DNA of 64,000 nt, from contig CM077648.1 in NCBI GenBank assembly GCA_039707465.1, positions 14,773,119 to 14,837,118 on the forward strand, written 5' to 3'. Within the stretch, counting starts at the first letter, position 1. Each line of letters starts with the position of its first letter. This document shows positions 19,620 through 30,006 of this stretch, piece by piece. Origin of the DNA: Rhabdophis nuchalis. Taxonomy: Eukaryota > Chordata > Lepidosauria > Squamata > Natricidae. Under the pieces are notes generated by a model. It was not told where the DNA came from, did not search any database, and saw nothing but the letters and a program-made list of their open reading frames with translations. The position numbers and the translations under genes were made by a program.

Positions 19620-19772
19620 ATTAAACCTGTTTAATTATGATAGATAGAGATAGCTAGATAGTTGGATAGCTGGATGGGTGGGTGGATAGACAGATACATG
19701 AATGGATGGATGGGTAGACAGATGATAGACAGGTAAATAATATGCAGGTAGGCAGGTAGGTAGATGATATAA
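19620..19772. repeat. GATA/GATG-type degenerate simple repeat
   Basis: Interspersed GATA, GATG, GGTA and TAGA units. Confidence 0.8.
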
Positions 19773-19879
19773 TGTTTTATCTCACTTTTATTATTATTTA
19801 CATAAATAACTCAAGGTGGAATATGTTCTTTCCTTTTATGCTTCACCTCAAATCTGATCAGTGTCATAAATTGTAAATA

Positions 19880-20224
19880 CCCGTATTTTTCGGAGTATAA
19901 GACGCACCTTTTTCCCTAAAAAAAGAGGGTGAAAATCTTATACACTGAATATAGCATTTTTGGCCTCCCAAAACCTGGCCCCCTTCGGAAAAATGGCCGT
20001 GCATAGACTTTAGGAGGCTTCCAGAGTGCTCCTGGGGGCTGGAGAGCGCAAAGACGAGCGAAAAACAGGCTGTTTTTCCCTCTTCTTTACCCCCCAGCCC
20101 TTTTGCATGCCCCCTTTTTTGACAAAAAAACAGGCGTTTTTTGGGGAGGTCTGCAGAGTGCAAAAACTTTTTTTTAATTTGCCTTTTCAAAATCTTGTTG
20201 CATCTTATACTCTGAAAAATACGG
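19880..20224. mobile_element. TA-MITE (CGGAGTATAAGACGCACC family)
   Basis: CCGTATTTTTCGGAGTATAA at the left, CTTATACTCTGAAAAATACG plus G at the right, with TA at 19878-19879 and 20225-20226. Sisters at 11466 and 14361. Confidence 0.8.
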
Positions 20225-20226
20225 TA

Positions 20227-21405
20227 AATCATTGTATTTCCTATTTATTTATTTTAGGTTGCTTGGGTTAAACTCATGTTATTTTATCGTTTGTATTTTC
20301 AGTTAATTACATATAACACGCAGCTGACTATTGATGTTCATGAGGTTATAGGGTTGAGCTGGTGACAGTATGAATGTGTAGAAGATGCAGTTATGAGAGA
20401 CAGAAGGACTAAGGTCATCTACAAAAAACTTGGCGTATAATAGGTGTCACCATAACAACACCAAAGAATCTTTCCCAGTGAGAAAGAACCACTTCTCAGT
20501 CTACTTACACCTTTAATCTTCCTAAAAGTGCCTCCTTCGAATACCATAACGTGCTAAATAAAAATTATATTGTATTCAGTAAAGATTAAATGGTACAACA
20601 TGAAATTCATTCATTTCTTTGTCAAGCTGCTCATGGATGAAGAATCTTTTGATTATTTTTGCTAACCATATAGATTTACTTTGTAAAAAAAACATAATAC
20701 TTGCTATAAAAGATGGGAGCGAGGAATTCCATCAAGTTGATTGCTGTCACACGCTAGTTTTAAAGTGATTGCAGTGCACATAACATAGCTGTTAAAAACT
20801 ACAGAAGCCACGTTTAATTTCTAAGATGATCTCCCAAAATTGCATCTGGTGAATGAAGTTCAAGTGAAAGCAGGGAACCTAATTTATGCAAGTGGTTCAT
20901 AATGAAGTTAATCGGTCCATTATTGGTATGTTGACAATTGCCAGGCAGAGAAATAGTAATTTCATTAAGTCCATCTTCTCTAGACTGACATTTCAACACA
21001 TTTTCTACTAATTTTGTTTCTAACCTTTCTCCATTAAACTGGAGAAGAAACGCACACGATCCAGCTCCTAATGAAAGAGTTATACAGCCTTACAGGCATT
21101 AACAGGATATGGAAATCACAATGCCATGGTTTGCTTATTCACTGTTCACTGAATAAACAATCAGCTGAATTCAGTCATTACGTTAAGACCAAACTCATCA
21201 TTCACAAGCCAATATGCCTGGACTTAGATAACCCATCATCAGTTAACAGCCCCATAATCCTTTGCTGGGTGGAGTCTGGGCAACTGAATGGAGCTAGCAG
21301 AGCGTTTTAATGGCCAGCTGCCCTTCCCGTTGCCAATGGGGAGCTTTATTCAGCAGATATATTCTCACTGTGCCCACAGAGAGAAATATATGCTTCTGCC
21401 TAGGA
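20227..21405. other. AT-rich unassigned block, candidate conserved noncoding DNA
   Basis: About 1.2 kb without repeat hallmarks. 20814-21060 is rich in TAAT/ATTA-type cores (for example TAATGAAGTTAATCGG). A 61-codon minus-strand frame exists, but neither splice sites nor a known domain support it. Confidence 0.3.
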
Positions 21406-21780
21406 CCGTGATGGCAAACCTTTTCGGCACCAAGTACTAAAAAGGGAGCACTTGCCAAAAAGAGAGCACTTATCTGAGCCATGACCAGGGAGAGAAGCTG
21501 CCCAGGGGGCATGCGCGTGCCGGAAAATGAACTTCTGGTTTCCGGCACACACATGCGCACCAGCCAGCAAGTTTTCCAGTTACTGCTGGGCATGTACACA
21601 CACATCAGTTGGCCTGTGCACATGCTCAAAACAGAAGACCAGCTCGCACAAAGGCCAGCTGATCATCATGTGTGCATTAGCGCCAGAAACCCAGAAGAGG
21701 AACAGGCGACACCACGCGTGCCAGGTGACATGGCTCTGCATGCTACTTTGGGCATGCGTGCCATAGGTTCGCCATCCCAG
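21406..21780. mobile_element. hAT-type MITE (GATGGCGAACC family)
   Basis: Left end CCGTGATGGCAAACCTTTTC, right end CCATAGGTTCGCCATCCCAG. Flanking 8-mers GCCTAGGA and ACCTTGGA agree at 6 of 8. Confidence 0.65.
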
Positions 21781-21788
21781 ACCTTGGA

Positions 21789-22793
21789 TCTTAGATAAGT
21801 GGTGGTAGATATGTGAATCAGCAAAAACAAAATAAATTGCATTCCACTTTAGCATCACGTGTGAATTCAGATCATTAAAATAAATCCTTAAAATTAAAGT
21901 AAGATCTAACTTTAGCTATTACTGTATACTGTAATGAAACAAGCTAGGCAGCAACAGTCTTTCTCCAACAGATGTTCATTTACCACAGCAATCAGTGGAA
22001 AATCAAAAATATATTTTAGTATGATGATGAAAAGAGGGTTGTTTTGGTCCAAAATAGTGCTTCAAGAAGAATTGTACTGAAATACAATTTGACAGATCTT
22101 TGGAAAAATGCCATTTCCTACGACTTTCTAAAATAGAAAAATTTCATAAAAGAGAATTGCTGTAGTAATTGTGGTAGAACATTTGTCTCTGCTGTTCTCC
22201 TTTTGCTTCTAACCGAACAACTGGATGATAGTTCTGTTTTAACTACTGAAAAGGAAGTTGTTGACTCCGTATTGCTTCCTTAGTAACCGATGACTTTTAA
22301 AATGCCATCAACTCTAGTTTAAGACACATAAGATTTTGCTGTGGGGGGGAAAAGGCTCTGAAAGTATAATTTACTCCATAATTTTAAACCTATTAAATGA
22401 TCGCCTAAGGCACTAAAAGATCAAAACATTTCAAAGTTTTTCCTTAATTTCTCCTCGGCATGATCCATTGATCATGAAATTCATTCAGATAATTTTTAAT
22501 GTACTGAAAATTAGCTGATTGATGTTTTCCCAGTAACATTATTACAGCCCCCTTCACTGAACTGTAGATAGAAAACAGCAGGACATCAATACAGTTTTAC
22601 AATTAAACATAATAGCTATTAAAAACACATTAAAACACGCAACTGACTCTACAAAACACTGAAATGGATGTAAACCTCAACCATGGGCCTTAGTTAGGTT
22701 ATTGGGTCCAGCTGATTCAATAAAAAAAAGCAATATATTTATTTACAATATAACTGCATGATTTAGAGGTTTTTTCCTCTCTCTCTAATTTCA
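21789..22793. other. AT-rich unassigned block
   Basis: About 1 kb with no recognised repeat, microsatellite or coding exon. It is one of the longest repeat-free stretches in the window and a candidate for conserved noncoding sequence. Confidence 0.3.
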
Positions 22794-22885
22794 TTATGAA
22801 TTTTATATGTATGTATCCATTTAATTGGATCAGGGGTATCAAAGTCCCGGGGGCTGGATCTGGCTTGTGGGGCCAGCCTGGAAAC
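22794..22885. repeat. 92-bp inverted copy of 24459-24550
   Basis: The segment contains TATGTATCCATTTAATTGGA followed by the hAT terminus CAGGGGTATCAAAG. The reverse complement of 24459-24550 is the same length and differs at five positions, all transitions. It includes both MITE and MITE-flanking sequence. Confidence 0.85.
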
Positions 22886-23172
22886 TTGTATCGGATTGTA
22901 GGGGCATAGTAAGGCCATCAATAATAATCATTGCAAGAATCTAAATTATTCAGCATAGAATGGGGCAAAAATGCAAAGCTGCAAACCATTGAGATATTGT
23001 GATTAAATTTCATCAAATCACATCTCTAAACTATTAAAACTCTGCCTGTTGGTAACTTCCACTGAGCAAAACAGTGCAACAATTTTTGAATCAAGGTATC
23101 TAAAACTGGCTAACTTAAAAGAATGCATCCAAAATTCGGGACCCATTACCCCTGTGGGATTGAATTTTCAAG
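22886..23172. other. Unassigned sequence
   Basis: Nothing recognised. Confidence 0.25.
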
Positions 23173-23180
23173 GATAGCAC

Positions 23181-23356
23181 CAGTGGTGAGTTTCAAATTT
23201 TTTAGAACCTACTCTGTAGGTGTGGCCTATTTTGTGGACGTGGCTTGGCAGTCATGTGACAGGGTGGGAGTGGCCACCTTTTAAAATGTGGTGAAACTCA
23301 TTTAACAACGCTCTTGCTTAGCAACCAAAATTTTGGATTCAATTGTGATGATAAAT

Positions 23357-23408
<52 letters not shown>

Positions 23409-23567
23409 TCCTTTTTTCCTTCCTTTCCTTTCCTTCCCGTTGGGTCACTGGCAGCCGCGGGCCAGATTTACTTCCAGGTACGCCAGTGGAACCCCCTCTC
23501 ACCGGTTCTCTAAATTTCACCAACCGGCTCTCACGAGTAGGTGCGAGCCTGCAGAAACCCACCACTG
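23181..23567. mobile_element. hAT-type MITE (GGGTTTC/GAAACCC family) with perfect TSD
   Basis: CAGTGGTGAGTTTC left, GAAACCCACCACTG right. GATAGCAC at 23173-23180 and 23568-23575. It has a (TTTC)n block inside at about 23358-23410 and lies in reverse orientation to 6892-7341. Confidence 0.85.
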
Positions 23568-23813
23568 GATAGCACTATAGCACTAGCACTTAGACTTATA
23601 TACCGCTTCACAGTGGTTTACAGCACTCTCCAAGCAGTTTACAGAGTCAGCCTATTGCCCGCAATAATCTGCATTCTCATTTTACCGACATCGGATGGAA
23701 GGCTGAGTCAACCTTGAGTCCTGGTGAGATTCACACCGTCAAATTGCAGTCAGCTGGCAGTCAGCAGAAATAGCCTGCAGTACTGCATTCTAACCACTGC
23801 GCCACCACAGCTC
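23568..23813 (-). mobile_element. tRNA-derived SINE
   Basis: On the minus strand: head GAGCTGTGGTGGCGCAGTGG (box A), box-B-like GGTGTGAATCTC, then GGTTGACTCAGCCTTCCATC, and a 3' end near GAAGCGGTATATAAGTCTAA with a short TAGCAC-type tail. The adjacent hAT element inserted in that tail. Confidence 0.75.
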
Positions 23814-23959
23814 TTGTATTGTTTGTATTGGCAAGGTTGTGGCCACCACATCATTACTATGCCACCTGCATGCCTGCCATGTTGCCCTGGTCAGGCGATC
23901 ATTATTGCTCTGACCTAAGTTTCCTGAGAAAGCATAAATCACAATCTTAGTCCCCCAAA

Positions 23960-24175
23960 CCCTCTTTTATTTATATGGCTGTAAATTATGTGTTATCAGT
24001 TTGACGGTTGTATCTTACGATTTATGATTGTATCTTATGATTTATGATTGATTACTTTGTTGTTTGCATGTACACTGAGAGCTGCATCACAAATTCTTTG
24101 TGTGTCCAATCACACTTGGCCATAAAAAATATTTTATTCCTCTTCCATTCCATTCCATTCCATTCTTCTCTTTCC
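23960..24175 (+). mobile_element. LINE 3' end (TTGGCCA family) with ATTCC tail
   Basis: GTACACTGAGAGC, CAAATTCTTTGTGTGTCCAA and CACTTGGCCATAAAAAATAT, then (ATTCC)n at about 24147-24166. It is the plus-strand counterpart of 2341-2935 and 43201-43755. Confidence 0.65.
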
Positions 24176-24202
24176 TCTACTAAAAAGAGAAACCATCCAA
24201 TT

Positions 24203-24513
24203 CAGGGGCATCAAGCTCAATTTCATTGAGGGCTGCATCAGTGTTGTGTTTGATGTTGGGGGGGGGGTGTGGTCAGGATGGGCATGGCTAGCTCAACATC
24301 ACTCATGTCAGGGGCGACTTTGGTGGCCCAAGCACTCTGCCAGCAAAAACAGGCTCCCGAGCTCCGTTTCCGGCTGCAATGGCCTCCTGCAGCCCTCTGC
24401 CAGTGAAAACTGAGCTCCGTTTTTTGCTGGCAGAGGCACCGTGGGTCAGTCCTTCACTGTTTCCAGGCTGACCCCACAAGCCAGATCCAGCCTCCGGGAC
24501 TCTGACACCCCTG
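24203..24513. mobile_element. hAT-type MITE (CAAACTC family) with perfect TSD
   Basis: CAGGGGCATCAAGCTCAATT left, ACTCTGACACCCCTG right. Target duplication ATCCAATT at 24195-24202 and 24514-24521. Its right end and flank are copied in inverse at 22794-22885. Confidence 0.85.
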
Positions 24514-24701
24514 ATCCAATTAAATGGATACATACATACAAAATTCATAATTCAGCTTTGGAATTCACTATGAAAATAATTGGTACTGGATACAAGCTTG
24601 GATGGCTTCAAAAAAGAGTTGGACTGACTCATGGATCAATGACTATAGGTTTCGATAGCAGTTTAAATGCCTCTGAAGACCGTATATGCAGGGAGATTAG
24701 T

Positions 24702-24706
24702 TGTTG

Positions 24707-24764
<58 letters not shown>

Positions 24765-24830
24765 ATTATTAAAAATTATTAAAATTATTAAATTATTAAA
24801 TTATTATTAAAATAGTTGTCTTCCTTATGG
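24702..24830. repeat. (TTA)n microsatellite
   Basis: Pure TTA run to about 24760, then degenerate ATTA/AAATT repeats. Confidence 0.9.
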
Positions 24831-24887
24831 AGTTGGTTGGCCAGCAAGAGAACAGGATGCTTGACTAAATGAGACAGAAGTGTGTCC

Positions 24888-25255
24888 CAGTGGTGGGATT
24901 CAATTTTTTTTACTACCGGTTCTGTGAGCATGGCTTGGCTTGGTGGGTGTGGTGTGGCTTGGTGGGTGTGGTTTAGTGGGTGTGCTTGGTGGGCATGGCA
25001 GGGGAAGGATACTGTATAATCTCCATTCCCTCCATACTCCAGTGGAAGGATACTGTATAATCTCCATTCCCTCCCCACTCCAGGGGAAGGTTACTGCAAA
25101 ATCCCCATTCCCTCCCGATCAGCTGGGACTCAGGAGGCTGAGAATAGATGGGGGCGAGGTCAGTCAGAGGTGATAGTTACCGGTTCTCAGAACTACTCAA
25201 AATTTCCGCTACCGGTTCTCCAGAACTGGTCAGAACCTGCTGAATACCATCTCTG
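24888..25255. mobile_element. hAT-type MITE (GTGGGATTC family) with 41-bp tandem units
   Basis: CAGTGGTGGGATTCAATTTT left, TGAATACCATCTCTG right. Flanks GTGTGTCC and GTCTGACC agree at 6 of 8. Three ~41-bp units (AAGGATACTGTATAATCTCC-type) lie at about 25003-25115. The same family as 1-254. Confidence 0.7.
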
Positions 25256-25263
25256 GTCTGACC

Positions 25264-25834
25264 CACCAGAACACTGCTTATGCTCTAAATGTTCTAAACT
25301 TCCAAAAAGCAACCATTATTTCTTCCCTACCATCTAATTATAAAAAACCAGTAGAAATTAACATAATTAGCATATGCACCCCACACTTCACATTAGGCCA
25401 GTCTCTACCGTAATGAATCAATTAAATCAATGTTCCTAAATAAAAGGAAGTTGCAACCAACTCTATTTCCATGGGCCGAAAGCTCCAAGGTTGCCATCTC
25501 TCATTCGAGTTCCAGCAATATTCAGATTTCTCACTGAGGGCATTGTAATGGTATTGCAGTATTTTCCAAATATCATCCCCCTCATTTGCCCTTTTGCGAT
25601 CAGCTAGACCTTCTTTGGCTTTGGTGCACAATGGTACATTGTAGGGATGAGAGGCTATTCTAGAAAAAAGTTATATAGAGACGTTTTTGTCTCTTCTCTG
25701 CCTTGTTGCCCTTTCGATTTTAAAAAGCTAATGGCCTCTCTCCATAGATTGTAATTTATTTTTATTTAAAGATGTATTTTTAAAGTAATTTAATGCAGTA
25801 TTAAGTTGTCTCAAGTGAAAGATAGTTTCAAGCG
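25264..25834. other. Unassigned sequence
   Basis: No repeat hallmark or exon recognised. Confidence 0.3.
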
Positions 25835-26003
25835 ATGGTACCACTTTATACTGCACTGGTGACATCACTCTTAGAATACTGCATCCGATTCTGGTTACCA
25901 CGATACAAAAAAGATATTGAGATGTTAGAAAGAGTGTAGAGAAGAACAAAGACAAGAGCTAAGCCATATGATGAACGATTGAGGGAACTAGGTAAGTCTA
26001 ATG

Positions 26004-26348
26004 TGTCAGTGTGTGAGAGAGTTCATGACTTGGAATAGGCATAGCAGCTAAATCAGCCCACAGGACTGTTTGGAAATGGAAACAGTATTTGCTGGAGACA
26101 GCTAGGAGCCTGGGCGTGGCTTAGTTCTGTAGCTCTGAGTCTGTGCTGAGCTCTAGTCTAGTATATTGCTCTGAAATGAAACTGAAACTGTTCTCTCCTC
26201 TACCTGTGTTTGCTTGTATTAGCAAAAAATACTTTTGGTATTGTATATTATTTTTCATGTGTTATATATAAAGAGAAATGAATGAATCCTGCTGAATCCG
26301 TTACGGGTGTGTGCTTTCTGGATGCGATTGCTGCAACAAACTCTGACA
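26004..26348. mobile_element. Solo LTR-like insertion
   Basis: 345 bp bounded by TGTCAG and CTGACA, with flanking 5-mers TAATG (25999-26003) and TAGTG (26349-26353). It contains TATATATAAAGAG, a possible TATA box, and no coding sequence. It splits the CR1 reading frame exactly. The class (retrovirus-like or Gypsy) cannot be told. Confidence 0.6.
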
Positions 26349-26403
26349 TAGTGTAACAACAACAACAAAAGGACTAGGCTAATATGATAGCAGTCTTCTA
26401 GTA

Positions 26404-26536
26404 CAGGGGTCTCCAACCTTTGCAACTAAGTATGAAGGACTTCAGCTCCCAGACTTCTCCAGTCAGCAAAGCTGGCTGGAGAAGTCTGGGAGCTGAAGTC
26501 CTTCAGACTTAAAGTTGCAAAGGTTGGAGACCCCTG
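26404..26536. mobile_element. Palindromic hAT MITE with perfect TSD
   Basis: CAGGGGTCTCCAACCTTTGC left, its inverse at the right end (to 26536), central AAAGCTGG turn. Target duplication TTCTAGTA at 26396-26403 and 26537-26544. Confidence 0.9.
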
Positions 26537-26791
26537 TTCTAGTATTTGAGGGGTTGTCACAGAGAAGGGGTCAACTTATTCTTCAAAGCACCTGAGGGAA
26601 GGGCAAGAAGTCATTGATGGAAGATTATTAGAGACGGATCCAACCTAGAACTAAGGAAAAAAATCCTGACAGTGAAAAGTATTAATCAGTGGAATGATTT
26701 GCCTTCAGAAGTTGTGGATGCTCCATCACTGGGGGGGGGGGGGGGTGTTTAAGAAAAGACTAGACAGTCTTTTGTCTGAATTGGTATAGGT

Positions 26792-27259
26792 CCATGATGG
26801 CGAACCTATGGCATATGTGTCACAGGTAGCATGTGGAGCCCTCTCTGTCGGCACGCGAACTGTTGCCCCAGCTCAGCTCCACTGTGCATGTGTGCACACC
26901 CCCAACCAGCCACCTGCTTTTTGGGTCTCTGCTGCGCATGGGCAGGGAGCAGGGCGCATGCGGGAGATGTGTGCATGTGTAAAGGTGGGGAAGCACGGGG
27001 GTGTATGGCGCTCCCCCTGTGGCCCGGTTTTTGTCCCAGGAGGCCTGCTTGGCCCAAAACGGGCTACGGGGAAGGGGTTGCGCGCGCATGCACGGGAGTC
27101 AGGGGAAAGCATGGGGGGTCATGCATGCATGCGCAGGGAGTCTGGCGCGCAGGGGCTGTCGTGCATGCATTGCATTATGCGAGTGGGCATGAACACATGT
27201 GCTGGCGTGTGCACGTGCACAATTTCAGCCCACAAGGACAAAAGGGTTAGCCATCACTG
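26792..27259. mobile_element. hAT-type MITE (GATGGCGAACC family)
   Basis: CCATGATGGCGAACCTATGG left, AAAGGGTTAGCCATCACTG right. Flanks GTATAGGT and GCATAGTT agree at 6 of 8. Confidence 0.7.
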
Positions 27260-27371
27260 GCATAGTTATAGGACCTGATGCTTTGACTAGAAGTAAAATA
27301 GAGTAACAGAGTTGGAAGAGACCTTGGAGGTCTTCTAGTCCAACCCCACGCCTAGACAGGAAACCCTATAC

Positions 27372-28078
27372 CCATGATGGCGAACCTATGGCACATGTGC
27401 CACAGGCGGCACGCGGAGCCATTTGTCAGGGCACGCGAGGCAATGCCCTGTCAACTGGCCAGCGCACACGAGCGCGCTGGCCAGCTGAATTCGCCCTTTT
27501 TTGCATGCTCTTTTCACTATCCCCAAGCTCCAGACAGAGGCTTTATAGAAGCCTGGGGAGGGTGAAAAGAGTTTCCCCCGGGGCCCCCGGAGGCCCTCCG
27601 GGGGTTTCATGAACTTTCCTGAAGCCTCCGAGCACACAAAATGACACACCACCGAAACCGGAAGTGATGTCCGATTTGCTTGGAGCGTCATTTTGAGTGG
27701 TCCGGAGGCTTCAGCGACCTTCAGGAGGCTTCCCTTAAGCCCCTGGACCACTCAAAATGATGCTCCAAGCAAATCAGACACCACTTCCGGTTTCGGCGGC
27801 GCATCATTTTGAGTGCTCTGGAGGCTTCAGGGTAGCCTCCTGAAGGTCGCTGAAGCCTCCGGAGGGCCTCTAGGGGGGGCGTGGGGCTGTTTTCACCCTC
27901 CCTAGGCTCCTATAAAGCCTCTGGAGCCTGGGGAGAGCGAAAAGAGCATGCACAAAATGGGGGCTCGCACAAAATGGGGGTGTTGCACATTGCATTATGG
28001 GTGCGGCAAGCCCGCGCATGACCCCCCTGAGCTCCCCCCATTTATGTCACACGAGCCAAAAAAGGTTCGCCATCGCTG
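27372..28078. mobile_element. hAT-type MITE (GATGGCGAACC family) with perfect TSD
   Basis: CCATGATGGCGAACCTATGG left, GGTTCGCCATCGCTG right. CCCTATAC at 27364-27371 and 28079-28086. The 707-bp interior includes an inverted pair around CAAGCAAATCAGACA / GTCCGATTTGCTTGG. No coding capacity. Confidence 0.9.
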
Positions 28079-28117
28079 CCCTATACTATTTCAGACAAAT
28101 GGTTATCTAACATCTTC

Positions 28118-28375
28118 TTAAAAACTTCCAGTGTTGGAGCATTCACAACTTCTGTTCCACTCATTCATTGTTCTAATTGTCAGGAAATTTCTCCTTAGTT
28201 CTAAGTTGCTTCTCTCCTTGATTATTTTCCACCCATTGCTTCTTGTTCTGCCTTCAGGAGTTTTGAAGAATAGATTGACTCCCTCTTCATTGTGGCAGCC
28301 CCTGAGATATAGGAACAGCGCTATTGTGTCTTCCTTAGTCTTTCTTTTCATTAAACCAGACATAGCCAGTTGCAA
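28118..28375 (-). pseudogene. CR1/L3-like ORF2 C-terminal fragment
   Basis: Contains KRKTKEDTIALFLYLRGCHN, NGWKIIKERSNLELRRNFL and RTMNEWNRS, the same segment as at 4012-4320 but more diverged, with an internal deletion before the LP motif. Confidence 0.65.
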
Positions 28376-28510
28376 CTGTTCTTCATGTTTTAGCCTCCAG
28401 TCGCCTAATCATTTTTGTTGCTCTTCTCTGCACTCTTTCTAGAGTCTTCACATCTTTTTTACATCATGGTGACCAAAACTGAATGCAGTATTCCAAGTGT
28501 AGCATTATAA

Positions 28511-29267
28511 AAAGTCCCTTCAAATTCCATCATTTTATGTACCATATGGCTGACTAGTTTGAACTATGACTCCAGTCAGTGTACAGTAAAAATCAAAAGT
28601 AGAACAAGACAAATAACTTCATTCAATCCAGTAATTGATAAATCCAAGATGCACACTTCCTTCTGGATAGAATTCTAACCACCCTGGCATCACATCGAAA
28701 TAAAACAAAACAAAACAGGTTTTTACTTTTTTTTCCCCTAAAGGCCAACAGGGTCAAAACCAAATGTTTGCCTGGAGGGAGATCACTCAAGAGGGCAGGC
28801 AAGGACAATGGCGATGGCTTTTGTCTCTCTGGTATGTTAATTCTATACAGTTTATGGATAGGTCTTCTTGTTACATAATCAGAAACCATTCCATTTTTTT
28901 AAATTTTCCTTAAAACATGAGGTATAAGGGGTCCCAAACTCGGTTTCAAACACTGACAGTTTTTTAGACACTGAAAAAGACCAGCAGCCTATCTGTTAAC
29001 ACTCAAATCCTGATTCCCCCCCTCCCAATGGTAAAAACAGAATCAAGAATCCTTGGCGAGTTTTAGCTTATTTTTATATTCATTTGAGCAGGATAAGAAA
29101 GGTAACTTCCTGAGCGAGAGTGGGAATTACCACAGAACGCGCAAGAATGATGGTCCAGCTAAATGAAGGCATTAATCTTAACAACAATGAATGAAATTTT
29201 TTTCCTAAGGAGCAACTTCAGACCAAAAGCTGCTTCTTCTGTGTTGAGATCAGACTTTAAACCCCTC
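28511..29267. other. Unassigned sequence
   Basis: Mixed composition. No gene or repeat recognised. Confidence 0.3.
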
Positions 29268-29482
29268 ATGTGTCCCCCGTTTTGGGTTCCAGGTTGGTGC
29301 AGGAGGCCTTCTAGGCCAGTGGTGGGTTTCAATTTTTTTAGAACCTACTCTGTAGGTGTGGCCTATTTTGTGGGCAGTCATGTGACAGGGTGGGAGTGGC
29401 CACCTTTTAAAATGTGGTGAAACTCATTTATCAACGCTCTTGCTTAGCAACCAAAATTTTGGACTCAATTGTGATGATAAAT

Positions 29483-29556
<74 letters not shown>

Positions 29557-29803
29557 TTCCTTCCTTCCTTCCTTCCTTCCTTCCTTCCTTCCTTCCTTCC
29601 TTCCTCCTTTCCTTTCCTTTCCTTCCCGTTGGGTCACTGGCAGCGGCGGGCCAGATTTACTTCCAGGTACGTCGGTGGAACCCCCTCTCACTGGTTCTCT
29701 AAATTTCACCAACCGGCTCTCGCGAGTAGGTGCGAGCCTGCAGAAACCCACCACTGTTCTAGGCCCAAAATACTTTTGGCATACGACGACAAAAGGTTAG
29801 CCA
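29268..29803. mobile_element. Remnant of GATGGCGAACC-family MITE split by another hAT MITE
   Basis: Left piece CCCCCGTTTTGGGTTCCAGG through TTCTAGGC, right piece from 29765 ending AAAGGTTAGCCATCACTG at 29803. The middle is the element at 29317-29756. Confidence 0.5.
29317..29756. mobile_element. hAT-type MITE (GGGTTTC/GAAACCC family) with perfect TSD
   Basis: CAGTGGTGGGTTTC left, GAAACCCACCACTG right. TTCTAGGC at 29309-29316 and 29757-29764. Internal (TTTC)n(TTCC)n at 29484-29605. Nearly the same body as 23181-23567. Confidence 0.9.
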
Positions 29804-29867
29804 TCACTGGCTTAGCCAGTTTAATGGATGATAATAAATTTGAGAATTATCAGCAGAACGTCTTAAA

Positions 29868-30006
29868 TATTCAATACAGCACAATACAGTAGCAGAGTTG
29901 GAAGGGACCTTGGAGGTCATCTAGTCCAACTCCCTGCCCAGGCAGAAAGCCCTATACCATTTCAGACAAATGGCTATCCAACATCTTCTTAAAGACTTGC
30001 AGTGTA
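29868..30006 (-). mobile_element. CR1/L3-like 3' end fragment
   Basis: ATTCAATACAGCACAATACA tail, then AGCAGAGTTGGAAGGGACCT, CTAGTCCAACTCCCTGC and CATTTCAGACAAATGGCTAT. Confidence 0.75.

Larger units (their letters stand above)
25835..26791 (+). mobile_element. CR1 LINE fragment broken by three later insertions
   Basis: Plus-strand ORF2 C-terminal sequence runs in pieces: 25835-26003 (TACTGCATCCGATTCTGG, AGATATTGAGATGTTAGAAA), 26349-26403, and 26537-26791 (ending TTTTGTCTGAATTGGTATAG). A solo LTR (26004-26348), a palindromic MITE (26404-26536) and a hAT MITE (from 26792) interrupt it. Frame breaks show that it is decayed. Confidence 0.7.
27290..28510 (-). mobile_element. CR1/L3-like LINE 3' end, split by a hAT MITE
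   Basis: The minus-strand 3' end (AACAGAGTTGGAAGAGACCT, CTAGTCCAACCCC) at 27290-27371 continues at 28087 with TATTTCAGACAAATGG and ORF2 C-terminal sequence to about 28510. The short AAATAGAG-type tail lies at the left. Confidence 0.75.

Noticed and set aside
20814..20999. Small exon on the minus strand (61 codons)
   Set aside because: No splice consensus at suitable positions and no domain; more likely noncoding.
23568..23813. tRNA gene on the minus strand
   Set aside because: Has pol III boxes but no complete cloverleaf, and continues into a SINE body; the same applies to 14726, 39343 and 41450.
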